From Oscillospiraceae bacterium (GTDB taxonomy: Bacteria; Bacillota; Clostridia; Oscillospirales; Ruminococcaceae), in assembly GCA_022835495.1 (NCBI GenBank), contig BQOK01000001.1, positions 2,356,001 through 2,420,000 on the forward strand: a stretch of 64,000 bases of DNA, read 5' to 3'. Made by a program: the position numbers and the translations under genes. The notes below the pieces were generated by a model. That model was not told the origin of the DNA and did no database searches. It saw only the letters and a program-made list of their open reading frames with translations. Position 1 is the stretch's first letter. Every line of letters begins with the position of its first letter. This document shows positions 11,975 through 20,454 of the stretch, piece after piece.

Positions 11975-14281
11975 TCACGAGCCCTGCAGCCGCTTGTACT
12001 CTGTAATGTCGGCACAGTTGATCAGATACGCGTCGCTGTCCCCCCACTTCATTGCCGAGTACCGCACCCGGGCCCAAACGCCGTACTGGGGGTTATACAC
12101 CTCCGTGGCACCGCGCAGCGGGCAGGTCTCACAGGGAAGCTCCCTGCCAAAAAACGCTCTGTGGCAGGTCATGCCGACCCTTGCGCCAGGGTCTAGCTGA
12201 AGCGTTTTCTGATTCAGATACAACAGCTCATAATTCTCTTTGCGGATGGCGTAAATATACGCGTCCTGCATGTCCAGGATCGTGTTGAGCTGAACCATAA
12301 TCTGCTCGTTGCGATCCGCCTCGCGCTTTTTCAAAAGGAACGTGGTCACAAGCTGGGCCACCAGCGAGAGCATCCCGATCTCCTCTTTGTTCCACATCCG
12401 CAGGCCGGTACACTCATCAAAGCCGATGAAGCCGCAGAACCGCTTGCCATGATACAGCGCGCATTGAAGGGTGGAGCAAATGCCCTGGCTCTCAAAAAGT
12501 GCGGTCTGGGCCGGGGTGAGGGAATGCACGTCCCGGCAGTAAAAAACCGCGTTGTCCCGGAACAGCTCCTCGTAACCCTGGACCTTTTCATAAGGGTAAT
12601 GCTGCAAAAGCGCCTTCTGCGGCAGAATCCCCTCGTTGCACCACTCGTGGGTGTTGTCGGTATATTCGCCGCTTGCGCTGTTCTCGAACACGTAGGCCCG
12701 GCTCACATCAAACCGCCTGCCCACAATCTCCAAAATCGCGTCCACGGCGGCGTCGATGTCGGCGGTGTCATACAGGATCTGGAACACATAGTTCACCAGA
12801 TTGCCCCCGTTTGTGTTCTGGTCGGAATCAATGGCCGCCCCCAACGAGGAATAGCCGATCCGATCCATCGCCCCCATGCGTTTCTCGTCAAACCGGGCGT
12901 ACTGGTTCTTTCCCTGGCTTTTGGCCTGATACAAGGCCAGGTCGGCGCAGTGATACAGCGCCTGGTAATCCCTGCCGTCCCACGGGTAAACGGCAAGGCC
13001 GATGCTGCAGGTCACCTCCACGGGCTGCTTTTCGCCCTGGAACAGGTGCTGGAAGAGATCCAAAAGCTTCAAGGCCTTTTCCTCGGCCGCCTGCGCAGTG
13101 GGAACGTCCTTCAGGAATATGGCGAACTCGTCCCCGCCGATCCGGCCGATCACATCCGATTTCCGGGTCAGCTTCTTCATGCCGGCCGCCAGCTCGGCCA
13201 GCACCGCATCCCCAAACAGGTGCCCCTGGCCGTCGTTTACCTGCTTGAAATTATCCACGTCAATAATAAACATGGCGCAGATGGTTTCCGGCCTGCCCTC
13301 CAGATACAGCCCCGCCCGCCGCTCTGTCTCGGCGTGGTTGTACAGCCCGGTCAAGGCGTCCAGCTCCGCCCGCCTGCGCAGGTCCTCCACCAGCCGTTTC
13401 TCCTCGTCGATGTCAGAGATTGTGCCCACCGCCCGAAGCGGCCGCTGCTCTGCGCTGTACTGGGTGGCGGCCCGGATCCGGCACCAAATGTATTGATCCT
13501 TCGCATTGCGGATGCGCACGTCCACAACCGCATTTGCCACGCCCTTTTTGGCTTCCCGCATCAATTCCGCCATAGGCTCCACATCCTCGGGGTGGAAATG
13601 GCAAAAAAGCTCCTCCTTCGGCAGGCTGCCGTCATAATGCGGCGGGTATCCAAACTTTTCCAGCCAATTGGGGGAATAGGCGATGGTATCCGCAGCAAAA
13701 TCCCACTCAAAAATAATGTCGGAGGACTGGTTCATAATGATCTCCAGGTGCTCCAGCGAAAGGCGCAGCTTTTCCTGCGCATCCCGCACCTCGGTAAGAT
13801 CCAGAAAAATGCAGAAAAACCGTTCTTCCCGCTCATTCCCAAACAGCTTGGCGCTGCTGGCGGTCCATTTGTAGCTGCCGTCCCTGCACAGGATCCGGTA
13901 ACTGAGCGAAAGCCGGTCGCCCCGGTTCAGCTGCCGGTCCACCTCCATCAAAAAATTCTGCCGGTCCGCCGGGTGGATCATCGCAAGAAACTGGTTTTGA
14001 AATTGTTCCACCAGTTCCTCCTTTGTAAATCCGAACATGCCAAGAAACCCCTCGTTCATCTCAACGATGGTGTACCGGCCGTCATTCCTGCATTGCATGA
14101 CTCCGCCGGGGATAAGGTTCAGAATCGCTTCCTCCTCCCGGCTCAGCTTTTTCAGCATTCTCTGCACATCTGTTCCCCCTTGCAATTCCCCTTCGGGAGC
14201 CTGCTGTTCTGCCAGCGCCTGGGCCGCCGTCTGCTCCCAAAAGGCTCCGGCCTGTCTCTGTTTTCGCTCTTCGGCCGCCAC
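11975..14281 (-). CDS. PAS-PAS-GGDEF-GAF-PAS diguanylate cyclase
   Basis: The 768-residue cytosolic protein has PAS domains at about 45-160 and 165-295. A GGDEF domain follows (about 305-465) with an intact RIGGDEF active site and an inhibitory RxxD site (RKSD) five residues before it, so it should make c-di-GMP with product inhibition. A GAF-like region (about 495-650) and a C-terminal PAS (about 660-765) follow. The last PAS holds CHRAFFGRELPCETCPL, whose clustered cysteines suggest metal or redox sensing. There is no membrane segment. The start is GTG 14281 with a weak site, and an internal ATG near residue 42 is possible. Its promoter block is shared with the hybrid kinase at 10149, so the two are probably co-regulated. 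Confidence 0.88.
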   Translation of the reverse strand: MAAEERKQRQAGAFWEQTAAQALAEQQAPEGELQGGTDVQRMLKKLSREEEAILNLIPGGVMQCRNDGRYTIVEMNEGFLGMFGFTKEELVEQFQNQFLAMIHPADRQNFLMEVDRQLNRGDRLSLSYRILCRDGSYKWTASSAKLFGNEREERFFCIFLDLTEVRDAQEKLRLSLEHLEIIMNQSSDIIFEWDFAADTIAYSPNWLEKFGYPPHYDGSLPKEELFCHFHPEDVEPMAELMREAKKGVANAVVDVRIRNAKDQYIWCRIRAATQYSAEQRPLRAVGTISDIDEEKRLVEDLRRRAELDALTGLYNHAETERRAGLYLEGRPETICAMFIIDVDNFKQVNDGQGHLFGDAVLAELAAGMKKLTRKSDVIGRIGGDEFAIFLKDVPTAQAAEEKALKLLDLFQHLFQGEKQPVEVTCSIGLAVYPWDGRDYQALYHCADLALYQAKSQGKNQYARFDEKRMGAMDRIGYSSLGAAIDSDQNTNGGNLVNYVFQILYDTADIDAAVDAILEIVGRRFDVSRAYVFENSASGEYTDNTHEWCNEGILPQKALLQHYPYEKVQGYEELFRDNAVFYCRDVHSLTPAQTALFESQGICSTLQCALYHGKRFCGFIGFDECTGLRMWNKEEIGMLSLVAQLVTTFLLKKREADRNEQIMVQLNTILDMQDAYIYAIRKENYELLYLNQKTLQLDPGARVGMTCHRAFFGRELPCETCPLRGATEVYNPQYGVWARVRYSAMKWGDSDAYLINCADITEYKRLQGS

Positions 14282-14300
14282 CCTATCTTATGCGCGGGCG

Positions 14301-14360
14301 CGCAATTGTTCACATCCATATTTATTCTTTAGTATAGCAAAGTCCGTACCAAATAGCAAC
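14301..14360 (-). promoter_or_regulatory. Promoter and conserved downstream box of the diguanylate cyclase gene
   Basis: On the minus strand TTGCTA and TATACT are 17 bp apart, followed by ATGTGAACAATT and GCG. It is ungapped and about 73 percent identical to 10308-10367. Confidence 0.75.
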
Positions 14361-14383
14361 AAGGTGTCCACGGCGGGCGATCA

Positions 14384-14423
14384 AAAAGGGGCCGCCCGAT
14401 CCCCAAAATCAGGCAGCCCTTTT
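14384..14423 (-). terminator. Possible terminator downstream of the MATE remnant
   Basis: AAAAGGG pairs with CCCTTTT with a further GCC/GGC pairing inside. A second imperfect hairpin lies at 14478-14499 (AAAGCC with GGCTTT). Either could end the minus-strand MATE transcript. Nothing else is seen in 14424-14568. Confidence 0.4.
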
Positions 14424-14568
14424 GAAAAACCCTGAAACGTTCCGCAAACCCGCCGCAGCAAAAAAGCGGCAGCCCGCAAAGCCCGGCATTCCCGGCTTTT
14501 CCCCTCTGCAAACTTCCTTTCCGCTCGCCTTGAACGCTGTTTTGCCCCTCTCCTCTCCGGGCGTTTTG

Positions 14569-14979
14569 TCAACCTCCTGTTTCGCCCCGCCTCCCGCTTT
14601 TTGCCTCGTTGGGCGCACGTTCCCCCGCCGCCATATTTCCCGACGCCATCCGCTTCATGGGCTTGATCAGCAAAGCGCAGATCAGGATTGTCAGAAGATC
14701 GGCGGCCGGCTGCGAAAAGCAGATGCCGGCCAGCACCGACGCCCCCGCTGCAAAAATGTTTTCCACCGAAACTATAATGAGCAGCAGCGGCAGGGTCACG
14801 CCCACCGCCGCAAGGGCGATATCGCTGTCCAGCATGCCGATGTATGCCGTGTCCACAATGTTATAAACTGCTTTTGCCAGCAGCGCCAGCGTGGCCGGCA
14901 CTGCAAGCTTAACAATTGCTTTCGACAGCTTCACCGAGCACAGCAGCGGTTCACTGGCGGCGCTTTTATCTGTTTTCAT
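14569..14979 (-). pseudogene. MATE-family transporter with large internal deletion
   Basis: From ATG 14979 the first 85 or so residues are a normal MATE N-terminus (helix 1, then YNIVDTAYIGML, then helix 2 with SVENIFAAGASVLAG). The frame then joins directly to what looks like the last hydrophobic segment and polar tail of a transporter. Only 136 codons remain of the roughly 450 expected, so most of the 12 helices are missing and transport is impossible. It overlaps the end of the preceding fragment by 14 bp. The intact MATE gene at the right end of the window starts differently and is not the source. Confidence 0.7.
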
Positions 14980-15244
14980 CCCGATCACCCAACACACCAT
15001 ACAGCAGGATGCCCAGCTGCCGGTGACACCTTTCCTCATGTTCGCGCAGGGCCTGCTCCGGGGAATGGATGCCCGCCAGCACATCCTTGAACCGCAGGTT
15101 GAAATAGTCCATATACATCCTGAAATCCTCCACCACTGCGGCCACCGTGATGCCATCCCGCAGCGCGGCGCTGTCCAAAAGCCCGGGGCGCCTTTCGGCC
15201 CTGGCGGCCCGCACCGGAATTGCTGGTCCCTCAACAAGCCGGGC
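14966..15244 (-). pseudogene. C-terminal fragment of an unidentified regulator-like gene
   Basis: An open frame ending at 14966 encodes about 90 GC-rich-type residues (VVEDFRMYMDYFNLRF and EQALREHEERCHRQLG among them) with protein-like composition. It has no credible start or ribosome site. The helical sequence recalls the ligand domain of TetR-like regulators that often precede MATE genes, but I cannot assign a family. It abuts the AT-rich DUF4180 gene exactly where base composition changes, which suggests the 5' part was removed when the island arrived. Confidence 0.4.
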
Positions 15245-15245
15245 T

Positions 15246-15608
15246 TTAACAAGTAAGCTTATCAATGGCTTCGCTTTCCGTCGCAGCAAAGAATACATCT
15301 TTTCCCTTATTGCTTTCGTACATGAAATCATGCAGGGGTTTGCTTGTATAGCGTGAATAGTCCCCGAATATTGCTATCCGCCCGCCATAATTGATGTATT
15401 TTTGCAGAATTTCTCCAGCAAGCCCCGTGCTGAGAATAAAAAAGTCCTCTGCCACCAATTTTTTATCAATCACGATCTTGTTTGTCCCAATTTCATAGTT
15501 TGCCGTCATCAACACCTCCAGCGCAGATTGAGGGTCAGAAATCACCACATCATCGCTTTGAACGACAGCACAAACTATATTGTTTTTTTCAACCCGCTTT
15601 ATTTCCAT
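15246..15608 (-). CDS. DUF4180 domain protein
   Basis: The start is ATG 15608 with AGGAG 8 nt ahead. The 120-residue product matches the DUF4180 family along its length: an N-terminal beta segment with SDDVVISDPQSALEVLMTA, then LVAEDFFILSTGLAGEILQK, then GRIAIFGDYS and a C-terminal SKPLHDFMYESN. The biochemical role of the family is unknown. The gene is clearly lower in GC than its surroundings and belongs to the small AT-rich island 15.2-16.5 kb. It is preceded by a terminator at 15689-15729, so it must have its own promoter, although none is obvious. Confidence 0.8.
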   Translation of the reverse strand: MEIKRVEKNNIVCAVVQSDDVVISDPQSALEVLMTANYEIGTNKIVIDKKLVAEDFFILSTGLAGEILQKYINYGGRIAIFGDYSRYTSKPLHDFMYESNKGKDVFFAATESEAIDKLTC

Positions 15609-15688
15609 TCCTGTTTCTCCTCTTATTTTTCGATTTCCCATGCACATGCTTAAAACGAATATATCATAAAGCAGGATACGCCAAGCAA

Positions 15689-15729
15689 AAACCCGCCCTG
15701 CTGAACGGCAGATTCAGCAGGGCGGGTTT
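15689..15729. terminator. Strong terminator after the small membrane peptide gene
   Basis: A 17-bp perfect stem (AAACCCGCCCTGCTGAA) closes a 7-nt loop. The inner 13 bp of the stem are the same as in the terminator at 25934-25983 in the integrated element. Confidence 0.85.
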
Positions 15730-15787
15730 ACATCCTTCCGAACTTTATTCCTACTCGTTCTGTCAAATCGGAATTTGCCAGGATGTT

Positions 15788-15913
15788 TTATCCAAGCCAT
15801 TGTTGATAGTATGCAATAATTCCCAACACGCCTCCTATCCCAAGCCCCGCCAAAGAAGCAAAGAAGATGTGCAGTTTCTCTTTGGAAGATAATTGCTTTT
15901 GAGTCTGTTCCAT
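15788..15913 (-). CDS. 41-residue single-span membrane peptide
   Basis: ATG 15913 follows a strong GGAAAGGAG site. The product is a short charged head (MEQTQKQLSSKEKLH) and one hydrophobic helix rich in glycine ending YYQQWLG. The helix resembles the C-terminal membrane tail of the HTH regulator encoded 106 bp upstream (ending YNFGWLG) in length, spacing of glycines and final residues. The two are probably co-transcribed, and the peptide may interact with or compete with the regulator tail. Function is unknown. Confidence 0.7.
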   Translation of the reverse strand: MEQTQKQLSSKEKLHIFFASLAGLGIGGVLGIIAYYQQWLG

Positions 15914-16019
15914 GTGACAACTCCTTTCCTGCGTGATGAAATGATGGTAGCAAAAAGGTCGATACAATCACACATCCACACCGTAGAATGAAGTCTGCGC
16001 ACCGTGGAACAGCACAATT

Positions 16020-16382
16020 TTACCCAAGCCAGCCAAAATTGTATGCCAAAATCCCTAAGATGGCTCCGATGGAAGCTGCCAGCATTACGATTGATATTTC
16101 CATTTTCTGTCTCGGAGTAAGTTCTTTTCGTGGCACGCCTTTTTTGTGGGTATCTGTATCTAATTTAGATTCCTTTAATCTGCCTCTTAACAATTCGTCT
16201 GCCGATATTCCTAATGCTTCAGCAAGAACAGGTAAATTGGATATATCAGGACTCCCTGAACCGGACTCCCATTTGGAGATAGTCTTGTTTGAAAGATTCA
16301 GCTTATCCGCTAATTGTTGCTGGGTTAGCCCTTGCTTTCTTCTCAACTCAGCAATCAACTTCCCTGTTTGCACATTGTCCAT
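16020..16382 (-). CDS. XRE-family HTH regulator with C-terminal membrane helix
   Basis: The start is ATG 16382 with GGGAG ahead, in preference to a longer frame without a site. Residues about 5-62 form a Cro/CI HTH (GLTQQQLADKLNLSNKTISK). A linker follows and then one transmembrane helix (about 95-115) ending at the C-terminus YNFGWLG. Membrane-tethered XRE proteins of this size are common in Clostridia and usually respond to envelope or partner signals. It is AT-rich compared with the chromosome and is followed by the related 41-residue membrane peptide. Confidence 0.85.
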   Translation of the reverse strand: MDNVQTGKLIAELRRKQGLTQQQLADKLNLSNKTISKWESGSGSPDISNLPVLAEALGISADELLRGRLKESKLDTDTHKKGVPRKELTPRQKMEISIVMLAASIGAILGILAYNFGWLG

Positions 16383-16572
16383 TTTTGTTGCTCCCAATTC
16401 CCGTCTACTGCGCACGCCTTATCCGCCTAAGCCGTATTAAAGCAATCCCGATTTGTTGCTCTTTTATTTGAGAATAGTGTATCACAAGACTTTGCATAAA
16501 TCCACCTTTTTACCGCGCCTCCCGGCTGAAAAAGCGGCGGGGCCGTTTTCGGGCTTACTCCGCCTGTTCCCG

Positions 16573-16761
16573 CTATTTGGCGGCCTCCGCCGCCTCTGCC
16601 TCCTGCGATCCAAAGGTCCGCTTGACCCGCTCATATTCGGCGGAGATATGCCGCAGGGCCTTGTTCTCCATCTTCATTTTCTGCAAGCGGTCAGGCAGAC
16701 GCTCGTTGCTCTCCCGCACCCGGCCATAATCCCCTTGCAGAGGGCTTGAAGAAGCGCACAA
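16573..16761 (-). pseudogene. Decayed C-terminal remnant of a mobilization relaxase
   Basis: About 60 residues of coiled-coil type (RLQKMKMENKALRHISAEYE and VKRTFGSQEAE) resemble the tail of MobA/MobL-type relaxases, and more loosely the tail of the MobV protein at 20592. There is no start or catalytic part. It is evidence of an earlier mobile element on the left of the present one. The stretch 16383-16572 holds the HTH leader and no gene. Confidence 0.55.
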
Positions 16762-16776
16762 AGCCCGACAGATAAC

Positions 16777-16820
16777 AAAAAAGGGACTATCTAATTTTGA
16801 AAATCAGATAGTCCTTTTTT
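16777..16820. terminator. Long hairpin terminator at the left edge of the element
   Basis: AAAAAAGG and ACTATCT pair with AGATAGT and CCTTTTTT, with one bulged base and A/T runs on both sides. It lies between the relaxase remnant and the left core site. 16821-16914 shows no gene. Confidence 0.65.
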
Positions 16821-16914
16821 GATGCAATAATGAACCGTGTTGCCAAATCGTTGCCACAGCGGCAGTTAATCGCTGAAAAAGCCCGGTATTACTGGCTTTT
16901 TTCGGCCTGCGTTA

Positions 16915-16926
16915 TCATTCCCACTC
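16915..16926. repeat. Left core attachment repeat (attL side)
   Basis: TCATTCCCACTC is identical to 26102-26113. The flanking bases differ on both sides (GACAAATTC here, AATCGTCCC at guaA), so the crossover lies within or next to these 12 bp. Confidence 0.75.
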
Positions 16927-16977
16927 GACAAATTCAAGTATATGAAGTTACATCTGGTGTGTTTTCGCAAGCAAAAT

Positions 16978-16995
16978 ATTCGCAAAATTGTTAAT
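16978..16995. repeat. Left-end copy of the 18-bp repeat ATTCGCAAAATTGTTAAT
   Basis: This copy is identical to 25231-25248 near the excisionase gene at the other end. Two variant copies lie at 25268 and 25298. It could be a recombinase or regulator binding site. Confidence 0.6.
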
Positions 16996-17029
16996 ATTTT
17001 ACCTGTTATTTTCGGCTGTTAATTTTCTT

Positions 17030-17047
17030 AGTATCAAAATAGTATCA
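17030..17047. repeat. Left integrase arm-type sites
   Basis: There are two AGTATCA copies with an 11-bp period (17030 and 17041). The same pair with the same period is at 26025 and 26036 at the right end. One helical turn spacing fits binding by the N-terminal domain of the integrase. Confidence 0.6.
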
Positions 17048-17194
17048 TAAAAGGCAGGGAAATGCAACAGAATTATGTGGAGCTCTACATAATTCCGGCA
17101 CGGACGGACGCTGCCAGGCATAGCGGATAACAGCCTTGCAAAAGGCGTTGTATCTGCGCTGGATATACTCTTGGTAGGCTTTCTGGTCGTTCAT
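17045..17194 (-). pseudogene. Truncated small gene, N-terminus resembling element-borne sigma-like proteins
   Basis: ATG 17194 has a good AGGGGG site. The first 25 residues (MNDQKAYQEYIQRRYNAFCK) look like the start of the short sigma-factor-like proteins common in Firmicutes integrative elements. The frame then loses similarity and stops after 49 codons. It is probably a leftover of a longer gene cut at the element's left end. Confidence 0.4.
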
Positions 17195-17272
17195 GGAAAT
17201 TCCCCCTCTCTGAATAATAGTGCAGGGCGGCAGCACTCCTTGCTGTCGCCCCTTGATTGCCTACCAGCAAAG

Positions 17273-17304
17273 GCGGGCGGCGGCGCGTATGCGCCGCCGC
17301 CCGC
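17273..17304. terminator. Very stable GC-rich hairpin after the methyltransferase gene
   Basis: A perfect 14-bp stem (GCGGGCGGCGGCGC) with loop GTAT lies 40 bp beyond the methyltransferase stop. On that strand it is followed by CCTTTG, a poor T-run, so termination is likely but not certain. Confidence 0.5.
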
Positions 17305-17344
17305 TGGCTCGGCTGGGTTTGCTATTTATCCGACAAACTTGAAT

Positions 17345-18112
17345 TTATTTTAAGTTATCACGTTTTACCTTCTTAAGCCTTACTATCATTACCATAGGAA
17401 TTTCTTTGTTGGTTTTGAAACATTCTTCATAAAATCCATCAATGACAAATCCAGCTCTAAAACAAAGGTTAAAAATATCTTGTATGGAACGATGATAATA
17501 AATCTGCTCTTTCGGTTGCCCTTCAATCGCTATATCATAGTAACTGTGCGGTGTCATATATTTTTCAGTCAACGTGACAAAACAAGGGTGTTGCGTTGCA
17601 AAGACAAAAATTCCGCTTTCCTGCAACAGTTCATAAACAGCCATAAGAAGTGGTTCAATATCCGTAATATCCATAATTGCCATATTAGAAACTGCTTTCG
17701 TAAAGGCTCGATTTCTTTTTAATTCTAATATACTTTTTCTATCGGTCGCATCCGCCACACAAAATTCAATTTGTTTTGCATATTGTGATTGCCGTCTTTT
17801 AGCCAATTCTATCATTTTTTTGCTGTAATCAAAAGCGACAACCGAAGCGCCTCTTTGTGCAAGATACGAAGAATAATTTCCATTGCCACACGCAATATCC
17901 AAAATGTAATCCGCAGGATTAGGAGATAGAAGTTCCGTTACTTTGGGACGCACTACCTCTCTGTGAAATTCATTAGATTCGTCACCCATTGCATTATCCC
18001 AAAATTGTGCGTTCTCCTCCCAGATTTTTTTACTTTCCTCTGTTCCCATGTTCTCTCCCACTCCCCAAATTTGCTTTTTTGCTTCCATTAAATCTTCCTT
18101 ACTATATTCCAT
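17345..18112 (-). CDS. Class I SAM-dependent methyltransferase downstream of tet(W)
   Basis: ATG 18112 follows GGAGGG. The 255-residue product has the SAM-binding motif YILDIACGNGNYSSYLA (about residue 75-91), an acidic loop (VVAFDYSKKMI), a motif near VADATD, and TQHPCF about three quarters along. These are the usual parts of a small-molecule class I methyltransferase. The substrate is unknown. It starts 50 bp after tet(W) on the same strand and is probably read through from the tet(W) promoter. Its AT-rich codon use differs from tet(W), which suggests a separate origin. Confidence 0.85.
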   Translation of the reverse strand: MEYSKEDLMEAKKQIWGVGENMGTEESKKIWEENAQFWDNAMGDESNEFHREVVRPKVTELLSPNPADYILDIACGNGNYSSYLAQRGASVVAFDYSKKMIELAKRRQSQYAKQIEFCVADATDRKSILELKRNRAFTKAVSNMAIMDITDIEPLLMAVYELLQESGIFVFATQHPCFVTLTEKYMTPHSYYDIAIEGQPKEQIYYHRSIQDIFNLCFRAGFVIDGFYEECFKTNKEIPMVMIVRLKKVKRDNLK

Positions 18113-18162
18113 TGTTACCCTCCATAACTTCTGATTGTTGCCGTCTTGACGATTATGTATCT

Positions 18163-20082
18163 TTACATTACCTTCTGAAACATATGGCGCACCTTGTCCA
18201 GGCGGCTGTTTGGACGGCGGGGCTGGATGACCGGCTGACCGACAGCGGCCTGATATCCTTTCAGCTCTGTAAGGCATACGCTCCGCCCGTTGGTGTAAAA
18301 GGCCAGATCAGTACGGTATGCCTGTATACAGCGGGCGGGAATCTCGCCAGTAAAGACAACTTCATCCTTTTTTACCTGGGCCGTTTCGATGGTGGCACAG
18401 TATTTCGGTGCATCATGATAAGCCCTGGAAAGGTATTCCTGGGGCGCATAGAGGATGAAGGAGAGATAAGGTTCCAGCAGCTGCGTCCCCGATTCCTTCA
18501 ATGCCTGTTCCAATACAATCGGGGCCAATGAGCGGAAGTCCGCCGGCGTGCTGACCGGACTGTAATAAAGCCCGTATTCAAAGCAAATCTTACAGTCCGT
18601 TACGTTCCAGCCGAACAAGCCCTGCTCCAGCCCGTAACGGATACCATCCCTGACAGCGTTTTGAAAACTCTGGTTCAAGTATCCCAGCGAAACCCGGCTC
18701 TCGTATTGTACACCGGAGCCAAGCGAGAGTGGTGTAACAGACAGTCCTATGGATGCCCAAAACGGGTTGGGCGGCACCTCGATATGGATGGTGTGGCTGG
18801 CTGCTTTGAGCGGCCGCTCCATATAAATGACGGAGGGTTCCTTTACCACTGTTTCAAGCTTGTATTTTTCCGACAGCAAAGCGGAAACAACCTCCAACTG
18901 CACCCGGCCCAAAAAAGAAAGAATGATCTCATGGGTGATGGAATCCACTTCGCAACGCAAAAGCGGGTCAGTATCCGCAAGTTGCGTAAGAGCGTCCAGC
19001 AGCCGTTCTCTTTGCGCTGCCGTTTTCGGCGCAATCGTCGTCCGCAGCATGGGGAGGGGGTCCTCGCGCCACCTTTTACGAGGGAGCCGGGTTTGGTCCC
19101 CTAATACATCGTTTAACCTCACGCTGTCGCTGGGAAGGATAACAATTTCACCCTGATAAGCGGTGTCTGTCCGAACAATTTCCCCTTTGGATGGAATACG
19201 CATCTCTGTGATTTTCAGCTTTTCTCTCCCGGCCAGGGCCACCGTATCCCGCAGGCGCAGCGTTCCGCTGTATAACCGTAGATAGACACGCCGCTGGCCG
19301 CAATCGGTGTACTCAACCTTGAAAACGCTGCCGCATAGGGCGGCGCCCCCCTGTTCCCCAATCGGTTGGAACAGCCCTGTCACCGCATCCATCAACGGTT
19401 GAATGCCAAGGCCATTTTTGGCGCTGCCATGATAGACTGGGAACAGGGAGGCGTCTTGAACCCGCTGCTGTTCCTCCCGCGCAAGTTTTTCCCGGCTGAT
19501 TGGTTCTCCTGCGATATACTTTTCCAATAATTCATCGTTATTTTCGATGACCGCATCCCATGCTTCTATGTCGGTATTTTCCTCCAGGACTATTTCCGGG
19601 GACAGCGACACCGTCTGCTTGATGATAATATCGGCGGAGAGCTTATCCCGAACAGACTGAACCACGCTCTGCAAATCAACGCCAGCCTGGTCGATCTTGT
19701 TGATAAAGATAACGGTGGGAATGTTCATTTTCCGCAGGGCATGGAACAGAATACGGGTCTGGGCCTGCACGCCATCTTTAGCGGAGATCACCAAGATGGC
19801 CCCATCTAAAACAGCCAAAGAGCGGTACACCTCCGCCAAAAAATCCATGTGGCCGGGCGTATCCACAATGTTAACTTTACATCTGTGCCACTGGAAGGAA
19901 GTGACTGCCGCTTGAATGGTAATCCCACGCTGCCGCTCCAAAAACATGGTGTCCGTCCTCGTTGTCCCTTTTTCGACGCTCCCCGGTTCTGAAATGGCTC
20001 CGCTGGCATATAGCAGGCTCTCCGTCAAGGTCGTCTTTCCAGCGTCTACATGGGCAAGAATTCCAATATTGATTATTTTCAT
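18163..20082 (-). CDS. tet(W): Tetracycline resistance ribosomal protection protein Tet(W)
   Basis: The 639-residue GTPase is related to EF-G. It releases tetracycline from the ribosome by GTP-dependent binding. It has P-loop AHVDAGKTT (about 10-18), switch II DTPGH (about 73-77), NKID (about 127-130), and EF-G-like domains through the C-terminus. The sequence and exact length are those I know for Tet(W). ATG 20082 has GGGAGG ahead. Expression is likely controlled by the leader hairpin at 20121-20154 and the short leader peptide at 20302-20325. No frameshift or stop is seen, so it should be functional. Confidence 0.96.
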   Translation of the reverse strand: MKIINIGILAHVDAGKTTLTESLLYASGAISEPGSVEKGTTRTDTMFLERQRGITIQAAVTSFQWHRCKVNIVDTPGHMDFLAEVYRSLAVLDGAILVISAKDGVQAQTRILFHALRKMNIPTVIFINKIDQAGVDLQSVVQSVRDKLSADIIIKQTVSLSPEIVLEENTDIEAWDAVIENNDELLEKYIAGEPISREKLAREEQQRVQDASLFPVYHGSAKNGLGIQPLMDAVTGLFQPIGEQGGAALCGSVFKVEYTDCGQRRVYLRLYSGTLRLRDTVALAGREKLKITEMRIPSKGEIVRTDTAYQGEIVILPSDSVRLNDVLGDQTRLPRKRWREDPLPMLRTTIAPKTAAQRERLLDALTQLADTDPLLRCEVDSITHEIILSFLGRVQLEVVSALLSEKYKLETVVKEPSVIYMERPLKAASHTIHIEVPPNPFWASIGLSVTPLSLGSGVQYESRVSLGYLNQSFQNAVRDGIRYGLEQGLFGWNVTDCKICFEYGLYYSPVSTPADFRSLAPIVLEQALKESGTQLLEPYLSFILYAPQEYLSRAYHDAPKYCATIETAQVKKDEVVFTGEIPARCIQAYRTDLAFYTNGRSVCLTELKGYQAAVGQPVIQPRRPNSRLDKVRHMFQKVM

Positions 20083-20120
20083 GTGATTGTCCTCCCTTTA
20101 CAGCCCCAAAGGGCATAAAA

Positions 20121-20154
20121 ATCCCCAGCGGCAAATACTTTTACCGCTGGGGAT
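20121..20154 (-). terminator. Transcription attenuator in the tet(W) leader
   Basis: ATCCCCAGCGG pairs with CCGCTGGGGAT followed by TTTTTA on the minus strand, 39 nt before the tet(W) start. An upstream extended inverted region at 20231-20313 (for example ATTCTTAAAT with ATTTAAGAAT) could form the competing structure. Confidence 0.8.
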
Positions 20155-20301
20155 CATGACTTCGGATACATGGAAACGCATTCAGCTAACATGAGCCGTT
20201 ATCCGTCACGATATTTGATAAAAAGGCAAAAGCATTCTTAAATTGGGTACAAAAACCAAGCCCCTGCAAGGGGCAATTATTTTTGTGCCCATTATCAAAT
20301 T

Positions 20302-20325
20302 TTATTTAAGAATACCTTGCCGCAT
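20302..20325 (-). CDS. Seven-residue leader peptide of tet(W)
   Basis: ATG 20325 to TAA 20302 encodes MRQGILK. A short translated leader fits the ribosome-stalling attenuation known for ribosomal-protection tet genes. Confidence 0.55.
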   Translation of the reverse strand: MRQGILK

Positions 20326-20357
20326 GTTGAATAGACTCCTCAAATCAGGATGACAGC

Positions 20358-20386
20358 AGTATAGCATAGTACACTCTAAAATGCAA
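20358..20386 (-). promoter_or_regulatory. tet(W) promoter
   Basis: TTGCAT and TATACT are 17 bp apart on the minus strand, upstream of the leader peptide. Confidence 0.75.
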
Positions 20387-20454
20387 GAAGTTTTTACCCG
20401 CTGTCCCAAATAAATCAGGAGGGCATTCACCGGGACACCCTTCGATTTGGGGCC

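Noticed and set aside
14282-14300. c-di-GMP riboswitch ahead of the diguanylate cyclase
   Set aside because: The leader is too short and lacks the GEMM core; the shared box is a DNA-level motif at the promoter.
15714-16017. Minus-strand frames of 60-85 codons around the small membrane peptide
   Set aside because: They lie in other frames over the 41-residue peptide gene, which has the only good ribosome site.
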